Counted from the stretch's first letter, positions 26,209 through 36,098 are shown. The stretch is 64,000 nucleotides of DNA from Myxacorys californica WJT36-NPBG1 (GCA_019359315.1 JAHHHO010000013.1:1-64000); one strand, 5' to 3'. Numbers and translations: made by a program. The notes: a model not told the origin generated them from the letters alone.

Positions 26209-27270
26209 CTATTTGGAACGATCGAGCCGAGGGAGTTCGCTGGTGACGCTAACGTTTGAATCACGAGCATCTCCCGTCTTGTACACATAATCAAAAGCGG
26301 CTTGGTCATTCAGTAGGTGTGCCCGCAAAAACAATGCACTCCAACGCGCGATCGTTTCTGTTGCTTCGGCTTGGTTCAACGTGGGTCTAGTTGGATCACG
26401 TGGGCTATCTTGATTGGTGATGCTGTAATGATTTGCTCCGTTTACAACCATCAGCGCTTTGGGTGCATCTTGAATTTGCTTGTAGGTTGCCTGCGTCTCA
26501 TCCAAGTCAGACACTCCATTGCGGCTTCCTGCTATCAAGGCAGTAGGAATATTTTGGTTCCGAATCGACGGAACTTTTCCAGTGATGGCTGGCACTCGGA
26601 AATTGGTTCCATAAAAGATGCCCGCTTTTAACGCTTGCGGTCGGGCAAACTGACCTGTGCAAACTCCCGGAAAACAGATATTTTGGATAGCTCCTAGTCC
26701 GGCATATCCACCCAGCGAATGTCCTAACAGCCCTAGCTTCGTTGTGTCCACCTTTCCAGTAAGGCGAGATTTAGCATTGGCGTTCTCAGAAACTAGCTGT
26801 TTGAGAACATCGTTGACTTGCTGTTGTTCAGCCGCTAATCCTGCGACAGATCGCCCATTGGGAGCGCTTACCGTTCTTCGGTGATTGGGAACCACCACAA
26901 CAAATCCGTAGCTTGCCACTCTAGAGGCAAACGTTGAATACGCCGATTTATCAACCAATGCCCCTTGCAGCAATAGCACAGCGGGAAATTGAACCGACTT
27001 TGAAGCGTGAGCAGCAACCACAGGAAAGTAGACATCTGCTTGATCTAAAACGGGTGTAGCTCCTTTAGGAGGTGAGGAAGCAATGGTAATCGTGCCGCGA
27101 TCGACTTGTTTGAATAGAGGTGACACACTGGCTGCTGTTTGTGTTTGTTTTGCATGGATTAACTGTGCGACAACCGTTGCCGCAGTGAGTTGCTTTTCGT
27201 TCAACACATTGCTCATCAGTAGACAAGCACAAGTCAAGGCGGTGTGAGCAAGCACTTTCACAATTTTCAC
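26209..27270 (-). CDS. Secreted alpha/beta hydrolase (PAF-acetylhydrolase/chlorophyllase-like)
   Basis: A protein of 353 residues with a signal peptide (about 1-32). It carries the alpha/beta hydrolase nucleophile elbow G-H-S-L-G-G near residue 190, an oxyanion-side F-P-A-V-L-L-L-Q-G-A near 95, an acid-strand region near 265 (T-A-L-I-A-G-S-R-N-G-V-S-D) and a late N-H-Y-S histidine near 305. The pattern resembles the PAF-acetylhydrolase/chlorophyllase-like group, which cleaves lipid or chlorophyll-type esters. Substrate cannot be read from sequence. It diverges from the glycosyltransferase gene. Confidence 0.85.
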   Translation of the reverse strand: MKIVKVLAHTALTCACLLMSNVLNEKQLTAATVVAQLIHAKQTQTAASVSPLFKQVDRGTITIASSPPKGATPVLDQADVYFPVVAAHASKSVQFPAVLLLQGALVDKSAYSTFASRVASYGFVVVVPNHRRTVSAPNGRSVAGLAAEQQQVNDVLKQLVSENANAKSRLTGKVDTTKLGLLGHSLGGYAGLGAIQNICFPGVCTGQFARPQALKAGIFYGTNFRVPAITGKVPSIRNQNIPTALIAGSRNGVSDLDETQATYKQIQDAPKALMVVNGANHYSITNQDSPRDPTRPTLNQAEATETIARWSALFLRAHLLNDQAAFDYVYKTGDARDSNVSVTSELPRLDRSK

Positions 27271-27441
27271 TCCTGAGGACGAGCGGTTGCTTTACCAATG
27301 GATTTTACCGACTTATCCATTGAGTTTTTATGATGGATTCGGTACGGCAACAGATCTAACGCACACTCTTCGGTAGGAATGTTTGATCAAGACTGGTATT
27401 CTATTGGCAAAATGGCTCCAACTTGCTTCCAGCGTCTTGCT

Positions 27442-28473
27442 ATGACTGAATCTACCTCTCCCAAATACTCGTTTGTGATTCCAATCTATAACGAGGAAGC
27501 CACTCTTTTAGAGCTTTATCGTCAGGTGTGCGCCGTGATTAATCAGCTTGACGGCGAAGCGGAACTGATATTTGTCAATGATGGCAGCCGCGATCGCTCC
27601 CTTGCCCTGTTAAGGCAACTGCATCAGCAAGACCCCCGCATTTGTTACCTCAGTCTTGCTCGTAACTTTGGTCATCAAATCGCGGTGACGGCTGGACTCA
27701 ACTTTGTGCGGGGTCAAGCCGTGGTGGTAATGGATGCCGATTTGCAAGATCCGCCCGAACTCGTCATCGAACTGATCGCCCAATGGCAGCAGGGATACGA
27801 TGTAGTCTATGCTCAACGCAGCGCCCGCCACAAAGAAGGCTGGTTTAAGCGAATGACGGCCTTCGTGTTTTACCGCATTCTCAAACGCCTTGCAGATGTC
27901 GATATTCCCACCGATACAGGCGACTTTTGCTTGATGGATCGGCGCGTTGTCGATATTTTGAATACGATGCCAGAACGAAATCGCTACATTCGCGGACTGC
28001 GATCGTGGATTGGCTTTGCTCAAACCGCCGTTCCATTCGAGCGTAACCCCCGCTATGCCGGAGATGTAAAATATACGTTTAGCAAATCATGGTCTTTAGC
28101 ACTTAACGGCCTCGTTTCGTTCTCACGGGTTCCGTTACGCTTATCGACTTATATTGGATTACTGTCTGCGGCTCTCTCACTGTTGATGATGCTGCTGGTT
28201 TTATATTGGAGAATCTTTGTTCCGCACTCTCCCCTGGCTGGGCTCACCGTGATCATCATGGCAATCTTTTTCTTTGGTGCGGTTCAATTGATCAGCATTG
28301 GCATCTTAGGAGAATATATTGGGCGAATCTATGAAGAGGTGAAAGGGCGACCGCTCTACACGCTGGCTGAAGTTGCTGGATGTTTGCCAGAACCATCAAC
28401 CTCGCAGAGCGCTACGCCCGATCCGCGATCATTGCGCTTGAATGGGCACGACCGACTGCTGCGGCGAGGGTGA
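27442..28473 (+). CDS. Family 2 glycosyltransferase, polyprenyl-phosphate type
   Basis: A protein of 343 residues. The GT-A domain (about 8-230) shows [17 protein letters not shown], the metal-binding M-D-A-D-L-Q-D-P-P and G-D-F-C-L-M-D-R-R. Two membrane helices follow at about 240-315. This is the DPM1/GtrB-like architecture that transfers a sugar from a nucleotide donor to a polyprenyl phosphate at the cytoplasmic membrane. ATG 27442 is preferred because the conserved fold starts just after it; ATG 27379 and 27412 are in frame upstream. Its 3' end overlaps that of the 28429 gene by 45 bp. Confidence 0.92.
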   Translation: MTESTSPKYSFVIPIYNEEATLLELYRQVCAVINQLDGEAELIFVNDGSRDRSLALLRQLHQQDPRICYLSLARNFGHQIAVTAGLNFVRGQAVVVMDADLQDPPELVIELIAQWQQGYDVVYAQRSARHKEGWFKRMTAFVFYRILKRLADVDIPTDTGDFCLMDRRVVDILNTMPERNRYIRGLRSWIGFAQTAVPFERNPRYAGDVKYTFSKSWSLALNGLVSFSRVPLRLSTYIGLLSAALSLLMMLLVLYWRIFVPHSPLAGLTVIIMAIFFFGAVQLISIGILGEYIGRIYEEVKGRPLYTLAEVAGCLPEPSTSQSATPDPRSLRLNGHDRLLRRG

Positions 28474-28746
28474 ACGATCAAACAGCCGTCTCGGTGCAGC
28501 TTGCCGGAAGGCTCCGCAGTAGTGCATTGTCAGCACAGCTTTGTACGCCCAATGGTTAGGGGAGACATCAGTAAAGGGATTCGGCAAAGTTTCAGCCCGA
28601 TTTTGAGTACAGGCTTGATAGAGTTGCTCCGCTGTCGGCTGCTGTTGAGCCACTGGGCGAGTCGATGGTTCTGCCGATGGTTCGACGGCATAGGCAGGCA
28701 GCATGACGAGAAGCGCTAAGAGCGGAATAGATCGGTGCCACATCAT
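28429..28746 (-). CDS. Small secreted protein with an SLH-like motif
   Basis: A protein of 105 residues with a signal peptide (cleaved near A-Y-A, residue ~20). A Pro/Ser/Gln-rich linker precedes [16 protein letters not shown] near 57-72, the opening of a surface-layer homology repeat, but only one such unit is present. Two cysteines could form a disulfide. It may bind the cell wall or an SLH-type porin; this is inference. It overlaps the end of the glycosyltransferase gene tail-to-tail by 45 bp. Confidence 0.7.
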   Translation of the reverse strand: MMWHRSIPLLALLVMLPAYAVEPSAEPSTRPVAQQQPTAEQLYQACTQNRAETLPNPFTDVSPNHWAYKAVLTMHYCGAFRQAAPRRLFDRSPSPQQSVVPIQAQ

Positions 28747-28773
28747 GTCAAAAGAGTCCTATAAGAGTAGGTC

Positions 28774-29295
28774 TTACGGACATTCTAGCGATTCGCGCGT
28801 GCTAATTCCTGTGACCGGATTGACCCCGCTTGCGGTTTTGCAAAGCTGCACGACTTGATAGCGATCGAGCACAGCAAGACTAAAATCTGCACCCGTCACG
28901 TTGGCTCCAGTAAACACTGATCGCAGCATCATCGCAGAGGTGAGAACGGCATCACTCAAGTCAGCGCCAGACAGATCGCTTAGGTAAGCAATTCCTTCGC
29001 CAAAATTAACGCCATGAAAGTTCGCTTTACGAAGGTCAGACCCATTGAAGACGGCTCCTCGCAGGTCTGCTCCACTAAAGTTTGCCTCAGCTAGCCGAGC
29101 ATTGCTAAATTCGGCAGAGATCAACGTTTGACCCGAATAGTCTTTGGTAGTGGCGTCGGCATCATCGTATGCCCGAACCGCCGCCGAGCTTGCAGCGTGG
29201 GCTGGAAGTGCCAAAAACGTCATGCCAATGACGAGAGCAAGAAGGAGTCCGAACAATGGGCGGAGCCAAGCTTCAAAGAATCGCAGTACACGCAT
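28774..29295 (-). CDS. Exported pentapeptide-repeat protein (probably thylakoid-lumenal)
   Basis: A protein of 173 residues from ATG 29295; an in-frame start at 29331 only adds residues ahead of the signal peptide (M-R-V-L-R-F-F .. A-H-A near 35). After it come A(D/N)LXX-type pentapeptide repeats from about 60 to 140 ([16 protein letters not shown] and [11 protein letters not shown]), a right-handed quadrilateral beta helix. Two C-terminal cysteines could bond. Similar exported pentapeptide proteins are found in the thylakoid lumen of cyanobacteria and plants. Function unknown. Confidence 0.88.
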   Translation of the reverse strand: MRVLRFFEAWLRPLFGLLLALVIGMTFLALPAHAASSAAVRAYDDADATTKDYSGQTLISAEFSNARLAEANFSGADLRGAVFNGSDLRKANFHGVNFGEGIAYLSDLSGADLSDAVLTSAMMLRSVFTGANVTGADFSLAVLDRYQVVQLCKTASGVNPVTGISTRESLECP

Positions 29296-29402
29296 ATTCA
29301 CTAGAGTTGACCTATCCAAAAGACTTAACACTTCTTTAAGCTTATCAGGGCAGGCTCACCCTCGGCGGTTTGCTCTGCAAGTTCCCAGAAGGTAATCGAA
29401 CC

Positions 29403-29618
29403 CTATTTTGCCTTCCCGTCCACCAATTGCTTCAGCTTCAAATACGCTTGCTCAGCGCTCAACGCTTCAGATTCCTTCTCATTGGGAATATAAAAATCTC
29501 TATAATCCCGAAAATGATGGACAACATAGCTCGGAATTAACCCCTGCTTTAGCGCATCCTCCGCGAGTTCCGCGACGGCGTTCGCTAATGTTTCCTCATT
29601 ATGAAAAGGATGCGCCAT
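29403..29618 (-). CDS. Small protein, paralogue of the one at 5513
   Basis: A protein of 71 residues sharing L-A-E-x-A, L-I-x-x-Y and L-S-x-E-Q-A with the 65-residue protein at 5513-5710 in the same order and similar spacing. It is acidic and soluble-looking. It starts 4 bp after the HAD phosphatase stop (29623), so the two are probably co-transcribed. No function is known to me. Confidence 0.75.
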   Translation of the reverse strand: MAHPFHNEETLANAVAELAEDALKQGLIPSYVVHHFRDYRDFYIPNEKESEALSAEQAYLKLKQLVDGKAK

Positions 29619-29622
29619 TGTG

Positions 29623-30315
29623 TTATTGCTCCACTAACTTCAGTGTTTTTGTTCCCAATGGAGAGCGATCGTAGTGGGCGAGTAAGTCGGCTGGATCATC
29701 GTAGATCGCGATCGCGCCTTCTAATTCACTGTCATTGAATCCGCCGCAGCGGAACATGATCACTTCGACGCCTGCGGTGTTTGCTGCTGCCACATCATAG
29801 GGTGAATCGCCAATCATGACAACCTGATTTGGTTCAAATCCGCCTCGCTTGAGAGCCGCGCTTACTATGTCAGGAGCGGGTTTTGAAGTCTCGGCATCAC
29901 TGGATGAAGTCACCGGCACATCGCTCAACAGATCTTTGATATCAGCCGCCTCTAGCAACACCTCAAGTTCTTCTGGCGACGCTGAACTGGCAACGACGAT
30001 CGAATAGCCATCTTGCTGAAGTTTTTCTACCAGTTGTCGCGCTCCCTTCGTGGGCGATAATGTCGGTCCAAGCTGTTCGACCATAGTAGCTCTCCGGTGA
30101 GTGCTAATTTTCTTACCCTCGCCCTCCTGGTCAGATAATCCCGGAGTTAGCATTGGAATGATCTGATCGCCGCCCATGCCGATTAACGGTCGCACTTGCT
30201 CGTATGAGATCGGATGACCAAACGCCGCAAATGCCTCAACCCAAGCGTTGGCATGGGCATCATTACTCAGGATCAATGTCCCATCTACATCTAAAAGGAT
30301 GCCTTGCAAGGTCAT
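29623..30315 (-). CDS. HAD family phosphatase (phosphoglycolate phosphatase-like)
   Basis: A protein of 230 residues. HAD motif I is L-L-D-V-D-G-T-L near residue 7, motif II V-A-S-S-A-S near 112, motif III lysine in S-K-P-A-P-D near 148, and motif IV G-D-S-P-Y-D near 171. A helical cap sits between motifs I and II, so it belongs to subclass I with phosphoglycolate phosphatases and beta-phosphoglucomutases. The substrate cannot be decided from motifs. It runs directly into the 71-residue gene. Confidence 0.9.
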   Translation of the reverse strand: MTLQGILLDVDGTLILSNDAHANAWVEAFAAFGHPISYEQVRPLIGMGGDQIIPMLTPGLSDQEGEGKKISTHRRATMVEQLGPTLSPTKGARQLVEKLQQDGYSIVVASSASPEELEVLLEAADIKDLLSDVPVTSSSDAETSKPAPDIVSAALKRGGFEPNQVVMIGDSPYDVAAANTAGVEVIMFRCGGFNDSELEGAIAIYDDPADLLAHYDRSPLGTKTLKLVEQ

Positions 30316-30403
30316 ATGATCGTTTCTCCGAAATATATTAAAGTTCTCTTAGCGTAATGATTGCAAATGGGGGTAGCGTCTTCAGTAAGAGGTAAAGAGC
30401 CAA

Positions 30404-31972
30404 CTAAATCGTAAAGGGCGTCAAGGCGCGATCGCTCCACTCTCCTCGATACCATTCCGACACAAACGGGCGCACCACAAACTTAACTGGATTTCCGGCT
30501 TGCACATCAATGCGGACAAACGAGTAGGGACGGCGTTTCCGCGACCCCTGTCCTTCACGTCCCACAAATAAATGAGACTTCGCAACAGTGGTCTCGTTGC
30601 TAAACACGCGAAACCGCTCCGTCAACACAGGTCCTTCCATGCGCTGCCGTCGCAAACTGTAGCCACTGCCGCCACAGACAATCCAGTTGACATTCGCATC
30701 GCCCGCTCCAGTGTCAACCGTTCTCAGATACTCAAAACAATGCGCGTGACCATTCAGCACCAAATTGACAATCGGCTGATCATTCGCAATGTCTCCCACA
30801 GCAGCTTTTACGTCATCTAGCACTTGCCGCAAGCGCGACCGCACCGCTAACGTTTGTGCCTGCTGCCACTTCGTTGCTTCTGTCACATAGGGCGGATGGT
30901 GGAAAAACAAGACGCGCCCTCGCACTTCCGGGTTGCGCCAAGAATCAATTAAGCGATCGCGCAGCCAGTTCAATTGCTCGGTGTCAACCACGATCGCTTG
31001 ATCGGCGGTTAATTGTTTATCAATGTCTATCTGCACTTCTTCAAGCTGCTGCAACTTAACCCGCATATCGTCAATTTGATCCGCCTCCTCTTGCTGAGTT
31101 GGGCTAAGCGTTTCAATCTGAGTCACCAAGGCTTGCATTTCAGCTTCTACCTTACGACGGCGAGCTTGTAGCACCTGCCGATACTCGTCTCCTGCTGAAT
31201 CGGTCGGCAATGGAGCAGGTTCATTAAACGTGTTGGAATCGAGCGCAAAAAAATCAACGCCGCCATAGCAGAAACTATAGTAGCGGTTTGGCACGCGGGT
31301 AAAGTGCCCCGGTTCGTACTGCAAACATCGTCCGGTAGAGGTTTTGGCGCTGTAATGCCGATCGAGGTGTTGTCCCAACTGCCCTTTCATCTCGACCATC
31401 CACAACGGATCGATAAAGGCTTGAGTGTAGGCTTTGCCCTGCCCTGAGCCGTGCCAACCCAAATCGAACTCCAGCCGCGATTGCAGCAAGCGGCGAAGCG
31501 GGTAGGTCAGCTGTGCGATCGCACCCAAAAACACAGGCAAGTCATAGTAGTCGTGGTTTCCTGGCACAGGCAGAAACGGCAACTTAAACACCATCTGCTC
31601 ATAACTCAGCCGCTTGTAATGCTCCCCGCCGACCAGAAATTCTCGGTATGGCTCGATAAAGTTTGGAGGATAAAATTCGCTCGAACCCACTAAATAGATC
31701 ACATCTCCCGTATGTAAAATAAAGCGGCACTCATCCCACTGAGTCAACATCTGTTTGGCAACTCGTCGCTGTGGGTTGTGTCCCTGATGTTTGCCAGAGC
31801 CACTATCGCCAATCACTAAAAACGAAAATTCTGGCACATCATTCTGCTCATCAGCCAGTATCAAGCGCGTTTGATCAATGCCGCGCGTTTGAATCTCCGG
31901 CGACCCCCAGCGGACTCGCTCTTGCATCTTCTGAATTTTGATGGCGGTTGCTGGATCAGTTACGAATCGCAT
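30404..31972 (-). CDS. Metallophosphoesterase with an inserted coiled coil
   Basis: A protein of 522 residues. Calcineurin-like metal-binding motifs are in order: G-D-S-G-S-G near 53, H-T-G-D-V-I-Y near 90, P-G-N-H-D-Y near 155, F-F-H-H-P-P near 355 and N-G-H-A-H-C near 410. Between the third and fourth motifs, residues ~265-325 form a charged helical coiled coil (R-R-R-K-V-E-A-E-M then M-R-V-K-L-Q-Q-L-E-E-V). No signal peptide is seen. The substrate (phosphoprotein, nucleotide or phospholipid) is unknown. A ~390-bp spacer with the porin promoter follows. Confidence 0.88.
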   Translation of the reverse strand: MRFVTDPATAIKIQKMQERVRWGSPEIQTRGIDQTRLILADEQNDVPEFSFLVIGDSGSGKHQGHNPQRRVAKQMLTQWDECRFILHTGDVIYLVGSSEFYPPNFIEPYREFLVGGEHYKRLSYEQMVFKLPFLPVPGNHDYYDLPVFLGAIAQLTYPLRRLLQSRLEFDLGWHGSGQGKAYTQAFIDPLWMVEMKGQLGQHLDRHYSAKTSTGRCLQYEPGHFTRVPNRYYSFCYGGVDFFALDSNTFNEPAPLPTDSAGDEYRQVLQARRRKVEAEMQALVTQIETLSPTQQEEADQIDDMRVKLQQLEEVQIDIDKQLTADQAIVVDTEQLNWLRDRLIDSWRNPEVRGRVLFFHHPPYVTEATKWQQAQTLAVRSRLRQVLDDVKAAVGDIANDQPIVNLVLNGHAHCFEYLRTVDTGAGDANVNWIVCGGSGYSLRRQRMEGPVLTERFRVFSNETTVAKSHLFVGREGQGSRKRRPYSFVRIDVQAGNPVKFVVRPFVSEWYRGEWSDRALTPFTI

Positions 31973-32193
31973 AACTCTTCATTTCTAGGTGGGCGCTGTT
32001 CCCTAAATCGTAGCGATATCCCTAGTTTTAATTACATCTACCGTGAGCAAAGATTTTCGCCTCTGCCGATCGAAGCTCATGCCTTGAAATGGAGCTTTTC
32101 AGCCACCATTTGTATTCGAGGAAACAACACTTTTGACAGAATTTCTGTATACTTCATCTGCCGCGAGTTAGAAGAATCTTTCTCTAACACAAA

Positions 32194-32223
32194 CTTGCTT
32201 AGGATATCCCTTGCTTAGGATAT
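32194..32223 (+). promoter_or_regulatory. 16-bp direct repeat in the porin promoter region
   Basis: CTTGCTTAGGATAT occurs at 32194-32207 and again at 32210-32223, 16 bp apart, about 143 bp ahead of the porin start. The second copy includes a TAGGATATACT that could serve as a -10 element. It may be a tandem promoter or a regulator site; nothing else in 31973-32365 looks like a gene. Confidence 0.4.
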
Positions 32224-32365
32224 ACTCTTGAGCGGGCTAAATATGCAGCTTTAAATTGAATAAGTGTGCAGTTTAGTAAGGACAACGCAGGTACTGGCTT
32301 TTGCAAGCATTGCAGTCTTGTCCAAGCCGACTCGGTTTATTAATGGTGTGAAAGGAAAAGCAAAC

Positions 32366-34075
32366 ATGTCGAATCATTTGTGGAAGTCATTGCTGACTAG
32401 TCCTGCACTTTTGGGTGCTGCGATCGCGGTCTCTGCTACCGTTGGTGCGGGCATGGCTCAAGCTGCTGATGTGCCTGCTCAAGCTCAGGCCCCAGCTTCT
32501 CTAGACCAAATTGAGACTTATGGCAGTGCAGAAGATGCGAATGCTGCCGATCAAGTCACTTCGGTTTCGCAACTTTCTGATGTTCGCCCTACAGATTGGG
32601 CATTTCAAGCGCTGCAATCCCTAGTTGAGCGTTACGGCTGTATTGCAGGTTATCCTGACCGCACCTTCCGCGGCAATCGCGCCACCACTCGATATGAATT
32701 TGCCGCCGGTCTTAATGCCTGCCTCGATCGCGTCAATGAACTCATTGCAGCCTCAACCGCAGATTTGGTTAAAAAAGAAGATTTAGCCACGCTTCAAAGG
32801 CTGCAAGAAGAATTTGCGGCTGAATTAGCCACATTGCGGGGACGGGTAGACGCAGTAGAAGCTCGCACCACGACCTTAGAGAAGCAGCAGTTTTCGACCA
32901 CAACCAAACTTCAAGGTGAAGCCATTTTCGGCATTGCTGGAGCCTTGGGAGGAGATAGAGCCGTGCCTTCTGGGGCAGTTGCTGGGTCAGCAGGTCGCGT
33001 CGATGAAAATACAGTATTTAGCGATCGCGTCCGCCTAAGTTTGAGATCGAGCTTTACCGGAAAAGATACGTTACTTACCCGCCTTCAAGCCCGCAACATT
33101 CCGAACTTTGCTGGAGTAACGGGAACCAATATGGCTCGTTTGTCCTATGAAGGCGCGTCGCCTTCGGGTACCCCTCCCGATAACAGCTTAAGACTGGACA
33201 AGTTGTTCTACCGTTTCCCGGTCGGAGCAGGTAATCTGACGATTGATGCGGTGGGAGGTGAGTTCTACAACAACGCTCCGAACTTTAACCCATTACTCGC
33301 CAGCGATACTCAAGGGTCGATCTCTCGCTTCGGTCGATTTAACCCAATCTATCGCCAAGGGTCGAGCCCCAATGGCAGCGGCGCAGGTGCAACGCTGACT
33401 TTACCTTTGAACCAAGCCTTTACGGTGTCTCTGGGCTACTTGGCAGATGAATCGTCGGCTCCGGGTGAGTCACAAGGTTTCTTTAATGGTTCCAATGCAG
33501 CGCTCGCGCAGTTGGCGTTCAAGCCTAGCAGAAATATTGATTTAGGCTTCACCTATGTACGTTCTTACGATCGCGGTCCTCTGAATGGAGTGGGTGCGAC
33601 GAACGTGAGCGCGTCGGGTGCGACAGGTAGCGCTTTTGCTAACAATCCATTTAACGGTGCTGCAACATCAGCAGACCACTTCGGGGTACAAGGGTCTATT
33701 CGCATCACGCCCAAGTTTGTGTTGTCTGGCTGGGGTGGTTTAACCAAGGCTCACCGTCAAACAGGACCAGATGCGGATGCTGATATTCTGAACTGGGCTG
33801 TCACGTTGGCCTTCCCCGACTTAGGCAAAAAAGGCAACATGGCAGGCATCGTTGTTGGTATGCCTCCCAAAGTTACTGATAATGACTTTGTAGGCGCGAA
33901 TGGAGTTCGCCGAGAAGATGAAGATTCTTCGCTGCATCTAGAAGGTCTATACCGCTTCCAGTTTAGCGACAAGATTTCCGTCACGCCTGGCATTATTGTG
34001 ATCTTCAATCCTGAACACAACAACGCCAACGATACGGTATACGTCGGAACGATCCGCACGACCTTTTCGTTCTAG
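32366..34075 (+). CDS. SLH-domain OprB-type outer-membrane porin
   Basis: A protein of 569 residues from ATG 32366, chosen because AAAGGAAAAG precedes it and the signal peptide begins there (cleaved after A-Q-A near 33). An SLH domain lies at about 70-125 (D-V-R-P-T-D-W-A-F-Q-A-L then Y-P-D-R-T-F-R-G-N-R-A-T-T-R-Y-E-F). A coiled coil follows at ~135-175 and an OprB-like barrel of 14-16 strands runs from ~180 to the terminal F-S-F. This is the major cyanobacterial porin type: SLH binds the wall polymer and the barrel admits small solutes. A strong terminator follows. Confidence 0.94.
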   Translation: MSNHLWKSLLTSPALLGAAIAVSATVGAGMAQAADVPAQAQAPASLDQIETYGSAEDANAADQVTSVSQLSDVRPTDWAFQALQSLVERYGCIAGYPDRTFRGNRATTRYEFAAGLNACLDRVNELIAASTADLVKKEDLATLQRLQEEFAAELATLRGRVDAVEARTTTLEKQQFSTTTKLQGEAIFGIAGALGGDRAVPSGAVAGSAGRVDENTVFSDRVRLSLRSSFTGKDTLLTRLQARNIPNFAGVTGTNMARLSYEGASPSGTPPDNSLRLDKLFYRFPVGAGNLTIDAVGGEFYNNAPNFNPLLASDTQGSISRFGRFNPIYRQGSSPNGSGAGATLTLPLNQAFTVSLGYLADESSAPGESQGFFNGSNAALAQLAFKPSRNIDLGFTYVRSYDRGPLNGVGATNVSASGATGSAFANNPFNGAATSADHFGVQGSIRITPKFVLSGWGGLTKAHRQTGPDADADILNWAVTLAFPDLGKKGNMAGIVVGMPPKVTDNDFVGANGVRREDEDSSLHLEGLYRFQFSDKISVTPGIIVIFNPEHNNANDTVYVGTIRTTFSF

Positions 34076-34101
34076 AGTCCCTGATTGAATTTCGGTTGAT
34101 A

Positions 34102-34131
34102 AACGCCTCGCCCTAACGCGGGGCGTTTTTT
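34102..34131 (+). terminator. Porin terminator
   Basis: AACGCC pairs with GGCGTT (34102-34107 with 34122-34127), with extra G-C pairs inside, and is followed by six T (34126-34131). It lies 27 bp after the porin stop. Confidence 0.88.
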
Positions 34132-34530
34132 GTGAAGCGTAGAGGATGCTTCAGAATCTTCAGTTAGAAACAGTGCGACAGCGCGATCGCTAGACTTTGC
34201 CAACCCCTTTGGAACTTCGCTTTGATATTTCGTGTATTAGAGAAAACATAAGCTTTGGAGATAAACCATCTGAACGGGTAGTAGGTTATCCAGACGATAC
34301 ATTGCACACTTTGCTTTGTATAAAAGCATTCTGCTCTACCTCTTTACCTTATCGTCATTCTGCGCAGCCAGACTGTACTCTACAATTATGCTACGACCCC
34401 AGAGAACACAAGACTCGGCCATCTACGGGAGCTTCTCCGTCAATTCTTTAGAAACCTACAAAACCCTAGCAGGAAACCGGAGTATACTAGAAGAAGCCCG
34501 TTCTTGATTGATCCCCAACCTACCGTGCCC

Positions 34531-34977
34531 GTGGAACTGTCTTGTAAAAGTGAATATGCGCTCCTCGCGCTTCTAGAACTCGCGGCTGTTTACACCAGTA
34601 AAGAGCCACTCCAAATTCGACAAATTTCTGCTCAACAGCACATTCCCGATCGCTACTTAGAACAACTGCTAGCGACTTTGCGGCGAGGAGGGATAGTGCG
34701 ATCGCAGCGCGGCGCAAAGGGTGGCTATCTGCTCGCCCGCGAACCTCGGAAAATTACACTTCTTGAAATCGTCGCCTGTTTAGAAGGCTTTGATGCTCAA
34801 ACGAAAGAGCAGGAAGATGCAACAAAATTCACAAAAACGCTTGAGGGCGGTATCATTGCCGAGGTTTGGCAAGAAGCCGATCAAGCTGCAAAGACAATTT
34901 TACAGAACTACACGCTTCAAGATTTGTGCGATCGCCGCGATGCCCGACAACAGCTTGACCTGATGTATTACATCTAA
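34531..34977 (+). CDS. Rrf2 family transcriptional regulator
   Basis: A protein of 148 residues starting at GTG 34531, which gives the family's usual [16 protein letters not shown]; a TTG at 34504 with a weak AGAAG is an alternative. The winged helix spans ~1-75 ([22 protein letters not shown]). The three closely spaced cysteines that hold the Fe-S cluster in IscR are absent, so a non-cluster sensor like CymR is likelier. It lies 55 bp ahead of cysK, which suggests cysteine or sulfur control. A TATACT-like element stands at 34484. Confidence 0.88.
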   Translation: MELSCKSEYALLALLELAAVYTSKEPLQIRQISAQQHIPDRYLEQLLATLRRGGIVRSQRGAKGGYLLAREPRKITLLEIVACLEGFDAQTKEQEDATKFTKTLEGGIIAEVWQEADQAAKTILQNYTLQDLCDRRDARQQLDLMYYI

Positions 34978-35032
34978 CGGTATTACATCTACATTGTTTT
35001 TTCTTAGACGCTGTTTTACCTTGATTAAAGCC

Positions 35033-36001
35033 ATGCATATTGCTCAAAACGTTACGGAACTCATCGGTCACACGCCGCTCGTTCAGTTAAATCGAATTCC
35101 TCAAGCGTCGGGCTGCGTTGCTCGCATCGTCGCCAAACTAGAAGGCATGAATCCTTCTGCGTCGGTGAAAGACCGGATTGGCATCAGCATGATCAACGCC
35201 GCAGAGCGGGAAGGCTTGATTACCCCTGGAAAGACAGTTTTAGTCGAGCCAACCTCTGGAAATACGGGGATTGCCTTGGCGATGGCATCGGCAGCAAAAG
35301 GCTATCGGCTAGTCTTGACCATGCCAGAAACTATGAGTTCTGAGCGTCGATCGATGCTGCGCGCTTACGGAGCTGAACTCGTGCTAACGCCAGGAATTGA
35401 AGGCATGGCAGGCTGCATTCAACAAGCGCAACGCATTGTCGATACTACGCCTCATGCCTACATGCTGCAACAGTTTCGCAATCCTGCGAATCCTCAAATT
35501 CATCGGGAAACCACCGCAGAAGAAATCTGGCAAGACACCGATGGGGAAGTTGATTTCGTAGTAGCAGGGATCGGCACGGGCGGCACGATTACAGGCGTTG
35601 CAGAAGTGATCAAGCAGCGAAAGCCTAGCTTTAAGGTCATTGCGGTTGAGCCGACCAACAGCCCAGTTCTCTCAGGTGGGCGTCCGGGACCTCACAAAAT
35701 TCAAGGGATCGGAGCTGGCTTTATTCCGCCTGTGCTCAATGTCAACTTGATTGATGAAGTGATTTCTGTGAGCGATGATGATGCGATCGCTTATGGACGG
35801 CGGCTTGCACGGGAAGAAGGATTGCTCTCCGGTATCTCTAGTGGTGCTGCCCTAAAAGCGGCTTTAGAGGTGGGAAAACGCCCAGAAAATGCCGGTAAGC
35901 TAATTGTGATGATTCAACCCAGCTTTGGCGAGCGCTATCTCAGTACTGCCCTGTTTCAAGATTTAGAGATGGCGATGCCCGCTGCGATGTTAGACGGCTA
36001 G
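35033..36001 (+). CDS. cysK: Cysteine synthase (O-acetylserine sulfhydrylase)
   Basis: A protein of 322 residues. The PLP lysine is in S-V-K-D-R-I-G (K46), the phosphate and substrate loop is P-T-S-G-N-T-G-I-A near 72, and G-T-G-G-T-I-T-G lies near 175. It makes L-cysteine from O-acetylserine and sulfide in the cytoplasm. ATG 35033 is chosen over 34994 because the conserved N-terminal [15 protein letters not shown] follows it. It sits just downstream of the Rrf2 regulator, which may control it. Confidence 0.95.
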   Translation: MHIAQNVTELIGHTPLVQLNRIPQASGCVARIVAKLEGMNPSASVKDRIGISMINAAEREGLITPGKTVLVEPTSGNTGIALAMASAAKGYRLVLTMPETMSSERRSMLRAYGAELVLTPGIEGMAGCIQQAQRIVDTTPHAYMLQQFRNPANPQIHRETTAEEIWQDTDGEVDFVVAGIGTGGTITGVAEVIKQRKPSFKVIAVEPTNSPVLSGGRPGPHKIQGIGAGFIPPVLNVNLIDEVISVSDDDAIAYGRRLAREEGLLSGISSGAALKAALEVGKRPENAGKLIVMIQPSFGERYLSTALFQDLEMAMPAAMLDG

Positions 36002-36098
36002 ACCGATCCGAATTTGCTATGTGAATAGGAGAAAGAAAAGGAAGCAAAAGGTTCACTGAGCCTTGGTCTTCCTGGCTTTCTTCTTTTAAAATAGCGGT

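Noticed and set aside
34197-34507. Two overlapping open frames ahead of the Rrf2 regulator
   Set aside because: No family resemblance, Cys/Ser-rich text, and the stretch more likely holds the regulator promoter.
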